Assembly: GCF_051960575.1 (NCBI RefSeq)
Contig: NZ_JBQCEE010000046.1
Location: forward strand, 1 to 37,047
Direction of reading: 5' to 3'
Length of the DNA: 37,047 nucleotides
DNA from: JBQCEE01 sp051960575
Lineage (GTDB): Bacteria > Actinomycetota > Actinomycetes > Mycobacteriales > Jatrophihabitantaceae
Both the position numbers and the translations under genes were made by a program. The notes beneath the pieces are model-generated. The model had not been told where the DNA came from and made no database searches. It saw only the letters and a program-made list of their open reading frames with translations. Positions 1 through 7,009 of this stretch are shown in pieces. Position 1 is the first letter of the stretch; each line of letters begins with the position of its first letter.

Positions 1-327
1 GAGCACGACCGGCCCGCTGCCGGCGGCCGCAGCGACGACAGCACGGACCACGACCGGCACCGGCTCGACCCCGTCGGCAGCCAGCACCGCACGGTCGTCC
101 CACTGCGGCAGGCCGTGCCGCAGCGCAGCGCCGTCGAACGGCCCCGCCCCGACGCCCGACCACCGCACGCCCGGGCGGTCGTCGACGCCGAGCAGCACGT
201 CGATGCCCCCGGCCGCCGCGTCCAGGTCGACGAGCACCGCCCTGGGCGCCGCCCGCGCCAGCGCCGCCGCGAAGCCGGACGCGCCGATCCCGCCACTGCA
301 CCCCATCACGCCCACGACCTCGTCCAT
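1..327 (-). CDS. CpaE/Ssd-like MinD-family protein (partial, runs off the window)
   Basis: Reading leftward from ATG 327 the frame is open to the window edge (109 codons seen). It begins MDEVVGVMGCSGGIGASGF and continues with a VLVDLDAAGGIDVLLGV strand, the P-loop and following strand of MinD/CpaE ATPases. The loop reads GCSGGIGAS, without the Walker-A lysine, as I recall for the Ssd (septum-site-determining)/CpaE branch. The frame is closed upstream by a stop at 415-417 and has no other ATG, GTG or TTG start, so the N-terminal receiver-like domain of M. tuberculosis Rv3660c is missing. It is divergent from the HAD gene, matching Rv3660c/Rv3661. Known relatives act in septum placement or tad pilus assembly; the role here is inferred. 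Confidence 0.75.
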   Translation of the reverse strand, partial: MDEVVGVMGCSGGIGASGFAAALARAAPRAVLVDLDAAAGGIDVLLGVDDRPGVRWSGVGAGPFDGAALRHGLPQWDDRAVLAADGVEPVPVVVRAVVAAAAGSGPVVL

Positions 328-449
328 GCCGAGCAGCCAACCGCCGACGGGCCGCCGGGAGGCGCCGGCAGCCGCCCGCTGTGGACAAATACCCGGGTGT
401 GGACGCCCGCCGGATCATGTCGGTGCCACGTGCTCACGGCGCCGATCCG

Positions 450-455
450 TATCCT
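450..455 (+). promoter_or_regulatory. -10 element of the HAD gene (leaderless)
   Basis: TATCCT followed by 6 nt and then GTG 462. This spacing would place the transcription start on the start codon. No clear -35 element. Confidence 0.5.
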
Positions 456-461
456 GCGAAC

Positions 462-1250
462 GTGGCCCGGACCGCGGCGTTCTTCGACCTGGACAAGACG
501 ATCATCGCCAAGTCCAGCGTGCTCGCGTTCGGCCGGCCCTTCTACCAGAACGGCCTGCTGAACCGCCGCGCCGTGCTGCGCAGCGCCTACGCCCAGTTCG
601 TCTTCGCCCTCGCCGGCGCCGACCACGACCAGATCGAGCGGATGCGCGCCTACCTCGCGTCCATGGTCACCGGCTGGGACGTCGCCCAGGTGCGCGACAT
701 CGTCAGCGAGACGCTGCACGAGATCATCGACCCGATCGTCTACGACGAGGCCGTCGAGCTCATCGCGATGCACAAGGCCGCCGGCCGCGACGTCGTCATC
801 GTCAGCACCAGCGGCGAGGAGGTCGTCGCGCCCATCGGCGCGATGCTCGGCGCCGACCAGGTGATCGGCACCCAGATGGTCGTGTCCGAGGGCCGCTACA
901 CCGGCGAGATCTCGCGCTACACCTACGGCCCCGAGAAGGCGGTCGCGATCCGCGAGCTGGCCGAGCAGCGCGGCTACGACCTCAGCGGCTGCTACGCCTA
1001 CAGCGACTCGTTCACCGACCTGCCGATGCTCGAGGCGGTCGGCCACCCCTACGCCGTCAACGCCGACCGGGCGCTGCGCATGGCGGCCGCCGAGCGCGAC
1101 TGGCCGACGCTCACCTTCAGCAACGCGGTGCCGCTGCGCGAGCGGCTGCGCCCCGAGCACCCGGCGATCACCGGTTCGGTGGTCGCCGCCGGGCTGGCCG
1201 GCGCCGGCCTCGCCTGGCTGGCCGTGAAGCGCCGGTCGAGAACGGCCTGA
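462..1250 (+). CDS. HAD-IB family hydrolase with C-terminal membrane anchor
   Basis: Phosphoserine-phosphatase-like HAD hydrolase of 262 aa, similar to M. tuberculosis Rv3661. Motif I is FFDLDKT (D9 nucleophile, D11 acid/base), motif II VIVSTS (about 112-117), motif III the lysine in GPEKA (K159), motif IV YSDSFTDLPM (D182, D186). Residues 237-256 form a single hydrophobic helix followed by KRRSR, so the enzyme is probably tail-anchored with its domain in the cytoplasm. Start: GTG 462 lies 6 nt after a TATCCT -10; ATG 417 (15 residues longer) is the alternative. Substrate unknown; relatives dephosphorylate small phosphomonoesters. Divergent from the CpaE-like gene. Confidence 0.85.
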   Translation: MARTAAFFDLDKTIIAKSSVLAFGRPFYQNGLLNRRAVLRSAYAQFVFALAGADHDQIERMRAYLASMVTGWDVAQVRDIVSETLHEIIDPIVYDEAVELIAMHKAAGRDVVIVSTSGEEVVAPIGAMLGADQVIGTQMVVSEGRYTGEISRYTYGPEKAVAIRELAEQRGYDLSGCYAYSDSFTDLPMLEAVGHPYAVNADRALRMAAAERDWPTLTFSNAVPLRERLRPEHPAITGSVVAAGLAGAGLAWLAVKRRSRTA

Positions 1251-1525
1251 GCGTCGAAGTCAAGCCTTGATTTCGCCCGCGCACCCTGCGTCCAATACAG
1301 GCACGGACACCGGACGTCATGGCGGTCCAGCCCCCAGCGGACGGTGCCCCGCACGCACGACCCGGGTACCCACGCGGCGAACCCACCACGCACAGGTGAG
1401 TCGACGCGTCCGGTGGAGACCGGAAGACTCCATCGGCCGCGCGACTGTCGCAGGGCACGCTTGGTAACCCGGCCCGCGCGTGCCGACGGCGTCGCAACCC
1501 CCTGGGCCGCGGCGCCGTCGCCGTG
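1251..1525. other. Longest intergenic stretch; nothing recognised
   Basis: 275 bases between the convergent HAD and Rv3662c-like genes. Short frames here have no recognisable protein. One small inverted repeat (CCGG-6-CCGG near 1419-1432) is too weak to call a terminator. No tRNA, riboswitch core or repeat was recognised. Confidence 0.5.
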
Positions 1526-2263
1526 TCAGCCGCGGGCGATGGCCTCGCAGATCGCGAGCGCCTCCTGGGCCCCGGCCACGACGGCGTCACCGCAGTGCGC
1601 GAGCCACGTCGCGACGCCCTCCGGGGTGCCGGTGCGGTAGGCGTCCAGGGCGGACGCGTACGCCCCGCCCAGTTCGCGGTGCCCCGCCTCGACCACGACG
1701 AGCGACTTCGGGTCGAGCCCGTGGTCGACCAGCGTCAGCCGCACGGCGGCGCGCGCCACCAGGCCCGACACCGGCGGGAACGCGTCCAGCGACAGCAGCT
1801 CGCCGTGCACGATGCCCGCCACGACGACCGCCGGCGCAGAGGTCGCGGCCAACACCTGCGCGAGCACGTCGAGCCGCTGCGCGGCCACCGGGTCGGGGCG
1901 GCCGAGCTCGTCGGCCGGCACCAGGTCGGCCGCGGCCAGCGCGTGCAGCCGGGCGAGCGCCTGCCGCGGCGCCCGCGACCAGGTGTCGGCCAGCGGGCCG
2001 ATCGCTGCCTGCACGCGCAGCGCCCCCTGCACCAGCGGGTCGTGGACGGCGCCGCCGCGCACCTCGCCCAGCGACGCCGTCGCGCCGGAGAGCACCGCCG
2101 ACGTCCAGGCCCCTCGCAACGACGACTCGGCCGACACGTCCGGCGAGCGCCGGCGCAGCGTCTTGTGCGTGAGCAGCGTGTCGACGGCCGTGCGGGCACG
2201 GTCGACGGCGGCGGCGACACCGGGCAGCTCCGTGAGCGGGGCCAGCGGGTCGGCGGCGGTCAT
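1526..2263 (-). CDS. Rv3662c-like protein of unknown function, possibly degenerate Fic fold
   Basis: A 245-aa alanine-rich helical protein. Its N-terminus (DPLAPLTELPGVAAAVDRAR) and the stretch with APRQALARLHALAAADLV resemble the M. tuberculosis Rv3662c family as I recall it. The segment VHGELLSLDAFPPVSGLVARA sits where a Fic motif (HPFxxGNGRxxR) would be, but the catalytic His, Asn and second Arg are absent, so if the fold is Fic the AMPylation site is dead; this is an inference. Start: ATG 2263 fits the family length. GTG 2275 (four residues longer) follows a TACCGT -10 by 8 nt and may be used as a leaderless start. Convergent with the HAD gene, divergent from the holin-X gene. Confidence 0.7.
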   Translation of the reverse strand: MTAADPLAPLTELPGVAAAVDRARTAVDTLLTHKTLRRRSPDVSAESSLRGAWTSAVLSGATASLGEVRGGAVHDPLVQGALRVQAAIGPLADTWSRAPRQALARLHALAAADLVPADELGRPDPVAAQRLDVLAQVLAATSAPAVVVAGIVHGELLSLDAFPPVSGLVARAAVRLTLVDHGLDPKSLVVVEAGHRELGGAYASALDAYRTGTPEGVATWLAHCGDAVVAGAQEALAICEAIARG

Positions 2264-2283
2264 GCCAGTGGTCACGGCGGTCC

Positions 2284-2289
2284 ACGGTA
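2284..2289 (-). promoter_or_regulatory. -10 element of the Rv3662c-like gene
   Basis: TACCGT on the minus strand, 8 nt before the possible start GTG 2275. Confidence 0.35.
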
Positions 2290-2384
2290 GGCCACCGTGG
2301 CGGCCGGTCCGACCGCCGCGTGCCACGACGTGACGGCGACTGGAATGATCCAGGGGACCAGTCCCTACGGAAGGTGTGGACGCC

Positions 2385-2855
2385 GTGACCGTCAGCAGCT
2401 CCCCGAACGGCGCGAGCGCCGCCGGCCGCCACGCCGCGCCGGCGGCACCGGCAGCGGTGGCCGCCGCCGACGCCGGCCCCAGCGTCGGGCAACTCGTCTC
2501 CGAGGCGTCGACGCACCTGTCGACGCTCGTGCGCAGCGAGATCGAGCTCGCCAAGCTCGAACTGCGGTCGAGCGTGAAGAACGCGGGCGTCGGCATCGGC
2601 TTCTTCGGCGCCGCCGCGGCGGTGCTGGTCTTCTCGCTGGTCTTCGGCTTCATCACGCTGGCCGAGGGGCTCGCCGCGCTCGGCCTCGACCGCTGGCTGG
2701 CCTTCCTCATCGTGTTCGTGTTCCAGCTGCTGCTGGCCGGCGTCGCCGCGTTCCTCGGCTACAAGAAGGTGAAGCGGGTCAAGGCCCCGCAGCGCACGAT
2801 CGCGACGAGCAAGGAGTCGGTCGCCTACCTGCAGAGCAACATCCACCCGCGCTGA
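2385..2855 (+). CDS. Holin-X family (DUF1469) membrane protein
   Basis: A 156-aa protein of the actinobacterial phage-holin-like superfamily III (PF07332), matching the Rv3669-type position beside ephE. After an Ala/Pro-rich N-terminus of about 35 residues comes an amphipathic helix with RSEIELAKLELR, then two transmembrane segments (VGIGFFGAAAAVLVFSLVFGF and a WLAFLIVFVFQLLLAGVAAF helix) and a basic tail. Start: GTG 2385 is preceded by GGAAGG with 10-nt spacing; GTG 2376 is too close to that site. Despite the name, these chromosomal proteins are not linked to phage and their role is not established. Eight bases separate it from the hydrolase, so the two are probably co-transcribed. Confidence 0.85.
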   Translation: MTVSSSPNGASAAGRHAAPAAPAAVAAADAGPSVGQLVSEASTHLSTLVRSEIELAKLELRSSVKNAGVGIGFFGAAAAVLVFSLVFGFITLAEGLAALGLDRWLAFLIVFVFQLLLAGVAAFLGYKKVKRVKAPQRTIATSKESVAYLQSNIHPR

Positions 2856-2863
2856 CCTGACCC

Positions 2864-3814
2864 ATGGGATTCGGTCCGCTGCCGGGTGCGCCCGACAGCT
2901 CGGTGGTCCTGCTCGAGGGGCCCTGGACGCACCGCATCGTGCGGGCCAACGGCATCGCCCTCCACGTCGCCGAGCTCGGCAGCGGCCCCCTCGTGCTGCT
3001 GCTGCACGGCTTCCCGCAGTTCTGGTGGGCCTGGCGCCAGCAACTGGTCGACCTCGCCGACGCCGGCTTCCGCGCGGTCGCCGTCGACCTGCGGGGCTAC
3101 GGCGCTAGCGACAAGCCGCCACGGGGCTACGACTCACCCACCCTCGCCGCCGACGTGGCGGCCCTCGTGAGCGCGCTCGGCGAGCGCGACGCCGTCGTCG
3201 TCGGCAACGACATCGGCGGGACGCTCGCCTGGACGGTGGCGGCGGCCCACGCCCGTGTGGTGCGCGCGGCCGCGGTGCTCGGGCAGGCACACCCGCTGCG
3301 CATGCGCGCGGCGCTCAAAGTGTTCGGTCCCAGCCGCGAGCAGCGGCACGCCTCGATGTACGCGCTGCGCACCTTCCAGGTCCCCCGCCGGGCCGAGAAC
3401 CTGCTCTCCCGCAACGGGCGCTGGGTGCGCGAGCTGTACGACCGCTGGACCGGCCCGCGCTGGCGCGGCACCCCGGGCTACGTGGCCGACGTGAACCGCT
3501 ACGCCCAGGCCATGCGCATCCACCCCGTGTCGTACTGCGCGTCCGAGCACTTCCGCTGGGTGTGGCGCTCGCGGCTGCGCGGCGACGGCCGCCGCTACGC
3601 CGAGTCGGTGCGCGCCCCGATCCGGGTGCCGGTGCTGCAGTTGCACGGCGACTTCGACCGCTGCGTGCTGCCGTCGACGGCGCAGGGCTCCGGACGCTAC
3701 GTCGTCGGCGAGTACGAGTGGCGCCTGCTCGACGGTGTCGGGCACTTCCCGCACGACGAGGTGCCCGAGCTGATCAGCGGCGAACTGGTGCGCTGGGCCA
3801 AGCTGCACTCGTGA
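2864..3814 (+). CDS. Alpha/beta hydrolase, epoxide-hydrolase type (EphE-like)
   Basis: A 316-aa alpha/beta hydrolase in the position of Rv3670 (ephE). The oxyanion motif is HGFPQFWWAWR (48 onward), followed by DLRGYGASDKP (75-85). The nucleophile elbow is VGNDIGG with Asp116, not Ser, as in epoxide hydrolases and haloalkane dehalogenases. The acid is in HGDFD (D263 or D265) and the histidine is H294 in GVGHFPHDE. A cap domain lies between about 140 and 240. I infer hydrolysis of an epoxide through a covalent Asp-ester; the substrate is unknown. Its stop codon is part of a hairpin shared with the convergent marP. Confidence 0.85.
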   Translation: MGFGPLPGAPDSSVVLLEGPWTHRIVRANGIALHVAELGSGPLVLLLHGFPQFWWAWRQQLVDLADAGFRAVAVDLRGYGASDKPPRGYDSPTLAADVAALVSALGERDAVVVGNDIGGTLAWTVAAAHARVVRAAAVLGQAHPLRMRAALKVFGPSREQRHASMYALRTFQVPRRAENLLSRNGRWVRELYDRWTGPRWRGTPGYVADVNRYAQAMRIHPVSYCASEHFRWVWRSRLRGDGRRYAESVRAPIRVPVLQLHGDFDRCVLPSTAQGSGRYVVGEYEWRLLDGVGHFPHDEVPELISGELVRWAKLHS

Positions 3815-3827
3815 CCCGGGCGGTCAC
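3811..3827. terminator. Hairpin spanning both stop codons of ephE-like and marP
   Basis: GTGACC-CGGGC-GGTCAC is a perfect 6-bp stem with a 5-nt loop. It contains the TGA of the rightward gene and the TGA of the leftward marP. Possible bidirectional terminator without a U tract. Confidence 0.4.
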
Positions 3828-5026
3828 TGCTCGGGCGTGCACCCCATCGTCGACACGCCCTGCGTGAGCGTGGCGCCGCGGTCGGCGTCCGGGCGCACCG
3901 CCTTGTCGGTGAGCACGAAGCCGGTGTTCGGGTCGGTCGCCGCGGTGGCGAAGACGACGCCGAGGACGCTGCGGCCGTCGCCGGTGAGCATCGGGCCACC
4001 GGAGTTGCCGCTGCGCACCATCGAGAAGATCGCGTAGATCTCGCGGCGCGAGTGGCCCTGCCGGTAGATGTCGCTGTTGTCGACGGTGATCGTCGACCGC
4101 ACGCGCGCGGTGCGGATCGTGTACGGGCCGTCCTCCGGATAGCCGAGCACGACGCCGGGAGCCCCCTGTGCGGCCGGACGCGCGGCGAACGGGATCGGCT
4201 GCACGCCGAGCCTCGGCACGTAGAGCACGGCGACGTCGGTGTCCTTGTCGAAGAGCACGACGGTGGCGCGGACCGGCTCGCGGCGTCCGGGCACCTCGAC
4301 CGTCACGCTGTCGGTGCCGGCGACCACGTGCGCGTTGGTCATGATGTGGTTCGGGGCGTAGACGAAGCCGCTGCCCTCGATGCGGCGGTCGCACTGGTTG
4401 GCCGTGCCGTAGATCTTGAAGACCTTCGGCTGCTGGGCCAGCACGTTGCGCCGCACCGCCGGCGACAGGCTCGGCGGCGGCGCCACCGGCACGATCGGGG
4501 CGTCGTTGTAGTCGCCGAAGACGGGCGGGAATCCGCTGCGGTCGAGGAAGGAGCGCAGCGACCCGTACAGGGTGCGCACGTCGTTCGGCATGACGTCGTC
4601 GACGGCACCGACGATCGAGCTGTGCGTGGCCTCGGACGCGAGCGTCGGGTACGGCGACACGCGCAGCGGCAGCGCGATCATCCACGCGACCAGCAGCACC
4701 GACAGCACACCGAGGCCGCACCCGACCCCGGCGTCCACGGCGCGGCCGCCCTGCCCGAGCACCACGCGCGACCGGATGTGGCCCGCGACCCAGACGCCGG
4801 CGAGCTGGCCGAGCATCGCGAGCAGCAGCACGCTCACGATCGCGATCGGGATCTGCGCCCGGCCGGACGCCACCGCCTCGCCGATCGGACGCGCCACCTG
4901 CGCGCCGACCACGGCCCCGGCGAAGAACCCGACGGTCGAGAAGATGCCGAGCACCGCACCGTTGCGGAAGCCGCCGAAGCCGTAGGCCACGGCGGCGAGC
5001 ACGATGACCGCGTCGAGCAGGTTCAC
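3824..5026 (-). CDS. marP: MarP-like membrane serine protease (CvpA domain plus trypsin-like domain)
   Basis: A 400-aa protein with about four N-terminal transmembrane helices (CvpA-like, residues 1-120) and a chymotrypsin-fold periplasmic domain. Catalytic triad: H233 in TNAHVV, D264 in KDTDVAVLYV, S342 in RSGNSGGPM. C212 (ANQCDRR) and C396 (MGCTPEQ) match the disulfide of M. tuberculosis MarP (Rv3671c), a protease required for acid and oxidative stress resistance; length and residue numbers nearly coincide with it. Start: GTG 5026, giving MNLLDAVIVL as the first helix, 10 nt after the cupredoxin stop, so the two are co-transcribed. No strong ribosome site is seen, so translation may be coupled. 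Confidence 0.93.
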   Translation of the reverse strand: MNLLDAVIVLAAVAYGFGGFRNGAVLGIFSTVGFFAGAVVGAQVARPIGEAVASGRAQIPIAIVSVLLLAMLGQLAGVWVAGHIRSRVVLGQGGRAVDAGVGCGLGVLSVLLVAWMIALPLRVSPYPTLASEATHSSIVGAVDDVMPNDVRTLYGSLRSFLDRSGFPPVFGDYNDAPIVPVAPPPSLSPAVRRNVLAQQPKVFKIYGTANQCDRRIEGSGFVYAPNHIMTNAHVVAGTDSVTVEVPGRREPVRATVVLFDKDTDVAVLYVPRLGVQPIPFAARPAAQGAPGVVLGYPEDGPYTIRTARVRSTITVDNSDIYRQGHSRREIYAIFSMVRSGNSGGPMLTGDGRSVLGVVFATAATDPNTGFVLTDKAVRPDADRGATLTQGVSTMGCTPEQ

Positions 5027-5036
5027 TGCGGCGGGC

Positions 5037-5480
5037 TCAGCTCGGCTGCACGACGAGGGTGCCGACCTGACCCTGCCGCGTGTGGATGGTGCACACGAAC
5101 TGGTATCGGCCAGGGGCGGGCGCGGTGAAGGTGACCTCGTACCGCTGCCCGGCCTGGATGAGCGGGGTGGCGGCACCGGGGAAGCCGGTCAGGGACCAGT
5201 TGTGGGGCGCGCCCGCGCCCTTCTGGCCCTCGTTCACGAGCACCAGCCGCACCTTGCCCGGGTGCACGACGATCGTCGACGGGTGGAAGCGGAAGTCGTT
5301 GCTGTTCAACCCGGTGCGCAGCGTCACGGTCTGGACGGCACCGGCGCCCGACGCGGTCGCGGTGCCGCTGTGCGGCTCGCGGTTGGCCGACGACGACGTC
5401 TGGCAACCGCTCAGGACGACGGCGGCGCCCAGGGCCAGCGACGCCACGCCGACCGTGCCCCCGAGGTTCGCGACGCGCAT
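5037..5480 (-). CDS. Cupredoxin-like lipoprotein
   Basis: A 147-aa exported protein. Signal peptide 1-25 with lipobox VLSGC (C26 lipidated), a linker, then a plastocyanin/azurin-like beta domain (about 50-147). Copper ligands by pattern: H93 (APHNWS), C130 and H133 (FVCTIH). At the axial position of the usual CxxHxxxGMxG the sequence has Gln138 (GQVG) instead of Met, as in stellacyanins. It should sit on the outer face of the membrane as a mononuclear copper or electron-transfer protein; copper binding is inferred. Start: ATG 5480, 6 nt after a TACCGT -10. It precedes marP by 10 nt. The recalled mycobacterial locus has a thioredoxin-like gene (Rv3673c) nearby instead. Confidence 0.85.
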   Translation of the reverse strand: MRVANLGGTVGVASLALGAAVVLSGCQTSSSANREPHSGTATASGAGAVQTVTLRTGLNSNDFRFHPSTIVVHPGKVRLVLVNEGQKGAGAPHNWSLTGFPGAATPLIQAGQRYEVTFTAPAPGRYQFVCTIHTRQGQVGTLVVQPS

Positions 5481-5486
5481 GCCTGC

Positions 5487-5492
5487 ACGGTA
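5487..5492 (-). promoter_or_regulatory. -10 element of the cupredoxin-marP unit (leaderless)
   Basis: TACCGT on the minus strand, 6 nt before ATG 5480. It gives this pair its own promoter downstream of the nth-Nudix unit. Confidence 0.5.
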
Positions 5493-5503
5493 CCGACGCG
5501 TGA

Positions 5504-6226
5504 TCAGGCGCTGCCCGCCTCGCCGACCGTGCCCTCAGCGGCGTCATCGCGCTCGTCGGCGGGGTCGGCGGCCGCGGCCGGCCCCGGGCGGCCGGCCAGC
5601 TCCCGCGGCAGGGCGCGTTCGCGGGCGGTGTCCCAGGGACGCGTCCCCCCCCCCAAGTCGAGCAGGCCCGACCGGACGATCGCCGTGAAGCCCCAGACGA
5701 ACAGGCCCGCGGCCTCGACCCCGGGGCCGACGTAGCCCATCGGGTGCCGCACCTGGAAGCGGTTCGCCGGGTCCACGAGCTCGGCGACCGGCACCAGCTC
5801 GACGCGCGCGACCTCGCCCCGGCTGCGTGGCTCGACCGGGTGCGGGTCGCGCCACCAGGCGATCACCGGGGTCACCGCGAACCGGCTGACCGGGATGTAG
5901 AGCGGCGGGTACTCGGCGACGACCTCGACCGACGCCGGGTCGAGCCCGACCTCCTCCTCCGCCTCGCGGAGCGCCGCGGCGACGGCCGACGGGTCGGTCG
6001 CGTCGACCGAGCCGCCCGGGAAGGCGACCTGGCCCGCGTGCTTGCGCAGCGTCGTCGACCGCTGGATCAGCAGCACCGACGCACCGGCCTCGCCGTCGGC
6101 GAACGCGATGAGCACCGCGGACTGCCGCGCGCTGTCGTCGTCCGGGACGAGGAAGCGGCTCAGCTGCACCGCGCGCGGGTCGGTCGCGCCGTCGCTCAGC
6201 CGCTGCAACCAGTCGGGTCGGGTCAT
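5504..6226 (-). CDS. Nudix hydrolase, CoA pyrophosphatase type
   Basis: A 240-aa Nudix protein in the position of Rv3672c. The CoA-pyrophosphatase signature LLIQRSTTLRKHAGQVAFPG leads into the Nudix box, which starts at G71 and ends REAEEEVGL (87-95). Members cleave CoA and its derivatives to phosphopantetheine and 3',5'-ADP; the substrate here is inferred from the signature. The conserved FVWGFTA and RPWD segments follow. Between them lies a run of ten G (coding strand; 5645-5654) encoding part of LGGGT, and the frame is intact through it. The C-terminus is Ala/Asp/Glu-rich. Start ATG 6226 overlaps the nth stop (ATGA), so the two are translationally coupled. Confidence 0.88.
   Translation of the reverse strand: MTRPDWLQRLSDGATDPRAVQLSRFLVPDDDSARQSAVLIAFADGEAGASVLLIQRSTTLRKHAGQVAFPGGSVDATDPSAVAAALREAEEEVGLDPASVEVVAEYPPLYIPVSRFAVTPVIAWWRDPHPVEPRSRGEVARVELVPVAELVDPANRFQVRHPMGYVGPGVEAAGLFVWGFTAIVRSGLLDLGGGTRPWDTARERALPRELAGRPGPAAAADPADERDDAAEGTVGEAGSA
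5645..5654 (-). repeat. Ten-base homopolymer G tract inside the Nudix gene
   Basis: An uninterrupted run of ten C on the plus strand (ten G in the coding strand). Length as given keeps the gene in frame; a one-base change would truncate the conserved RPWD region. Confidence 0.8.
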
Positions 6227-6954
6227 GCCGGGGACGCCAGCATCTGCGCGGCCGTCTTGACCAGCTTGCCCGCGACCACCGGGTCGGTCGGGCCCTCGCC
6301 GAAGGACGGGCAGAGCCGGGCGATCGGGCACGCCCCGCAGGCCGGCTTGCGCGCGTGGCAGAGCCGGCGCCCGTGCCAGATCGCGCGGTGGCTGAAGATC
6401 GTCCACTCCTTCTTCGGGATCAGCTCGGCCACGGCGAACTCGACCTTCACCGGGTCGGTCTCGTCCGTCCAGCCCCAACGGCGCACGAGCCGGCCGAAGT
6501 GGGTGTCGACGGTCAGGCCGGGCACCCCGAAGGCGTTGCCGAGCACGACGTTCGCCGTCTTGCGTCCGAAGCCGGGCAGCGTCACGAGCTCATCGAGCGT
6601 ATGCGGCACCTCGCCGTCGAAGCGTTCGAGCAGCTGCTGACCGAGCTTCATGAGCGAGTTCGCCTTGTTGCGGTAGAAGCCGGTGGGGCGCACGTACTCC
6701 TCGAGCTCGGCGCGGTCGGCGCCGGCGTAGGCGGCGGCGTCCGGGTAACGGCGGAACAGCGCCGGGGTCACCTCGTTGACGCGCTTGTCGGTGCACTGCG
6801 CCGAGAGGATCGTCGCCACCGACAGCTCGAGCGGCGTCGTGAAGTCCAGCTCGCAGTGCGCATCGGGGTAGGACTCGGCGAGCATCTTGTTGATCCGCCG
6901 CGCGCGGCGGGTCAGGGCGAGCGGGGTCTCGGGCTGGGTTCCCACGGATGGCAC
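6223..6954 (-). CDS. nth: Endonuclease III (DNA glycosylase/AP lyase)
   Basis: A 243-aa Nth, the bifunctional glycosylase that removes oxidised pyrimidines and cuts abasic sites in base-excision repair. The helix-hairpin-helix motif LPGFGRKTANVV carries the catalytic Lys132, and D150 is in TVDTHFGRL. The 4Fe-4S ligands C199, C206, C209 and C215 have the canonical C-x6-C-x2-C-x5-C spacing. Start: GTG 6954 lies 7 nt after a TAGGCT -10, arguing for a leaderless mRNA; GTG 6945 is the alternative. First gene of the nth-Nudix unit, divergent from the small membrane protein as in M. tuberculosis (Rv3674c/Rv3675). Confidence 0.95.
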   Translation of the reverse strand: MPSVGTQPETPLALTRRARRINKMLAESYPDAHCELDFTTPLELSVATILSAQCTDKRVNEVTPALFRRYPDAAAYAGADRAELEEYVRPTGFYRNKANSLMKLGQQLLERFDGEVPHTLDELVTLPGFGRKTANVVLGNAFGVPGLTVDTHFGRLVRRWGWTDETDPVKVEFAVAELIPKKEWTIFSHRAIWHGRRLCHARKPACGACPIARLCPSFGEGPTDPVVAGKLVKTAAQMLASPA

Positions 6955-6961
6955 GGGATCG

Positions 6962-6971
6962 AGCCTAGGCT
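6962..6971. promoter_or_regulatory. Palindromic bidirectional -10 (nth / small membrane protein)
   Basis: AGCCTAGGCT is a perfect 10-bp palindrome that contains TAGGCT on each strand (minus 6967-6962, plus 6966-6971). The minus copy is 7 nt from the nth start; the plus copy precedes the 7010 gene by a 38-nt leader with a ribosome site. Confidence 0.55.
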
Positions 6972-7009
6972 GGGGTACCGACAGCGGACGGCGACGAGAG
7001 GGGCACACG

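Noticed and set aside
306..1160. Long open frames antisense to the HAD gene and similar frames opposite most genes
   Set aside because: Frames of this kind arise from GC-rich third positions; the translations are low-complexity Arg/Ala/Gly/Pro-rich with no recognisable family, and the opposite strand has a clear gene.
1251..1525. Riboswitch or small RNA in the longest intergenic stretch (GGTAACCC segment)
   Set aside because: No conserved riboswitch core could be matched, and both flanking genes end here, so there is no downstream gene to control.
2376..2855. Holin gene as sign of a prophage
   Set aside because: The protein is the chromosomal holin-X/DUF1469 type in its usual place beside the EphE-like gene; no other phage genes are present.
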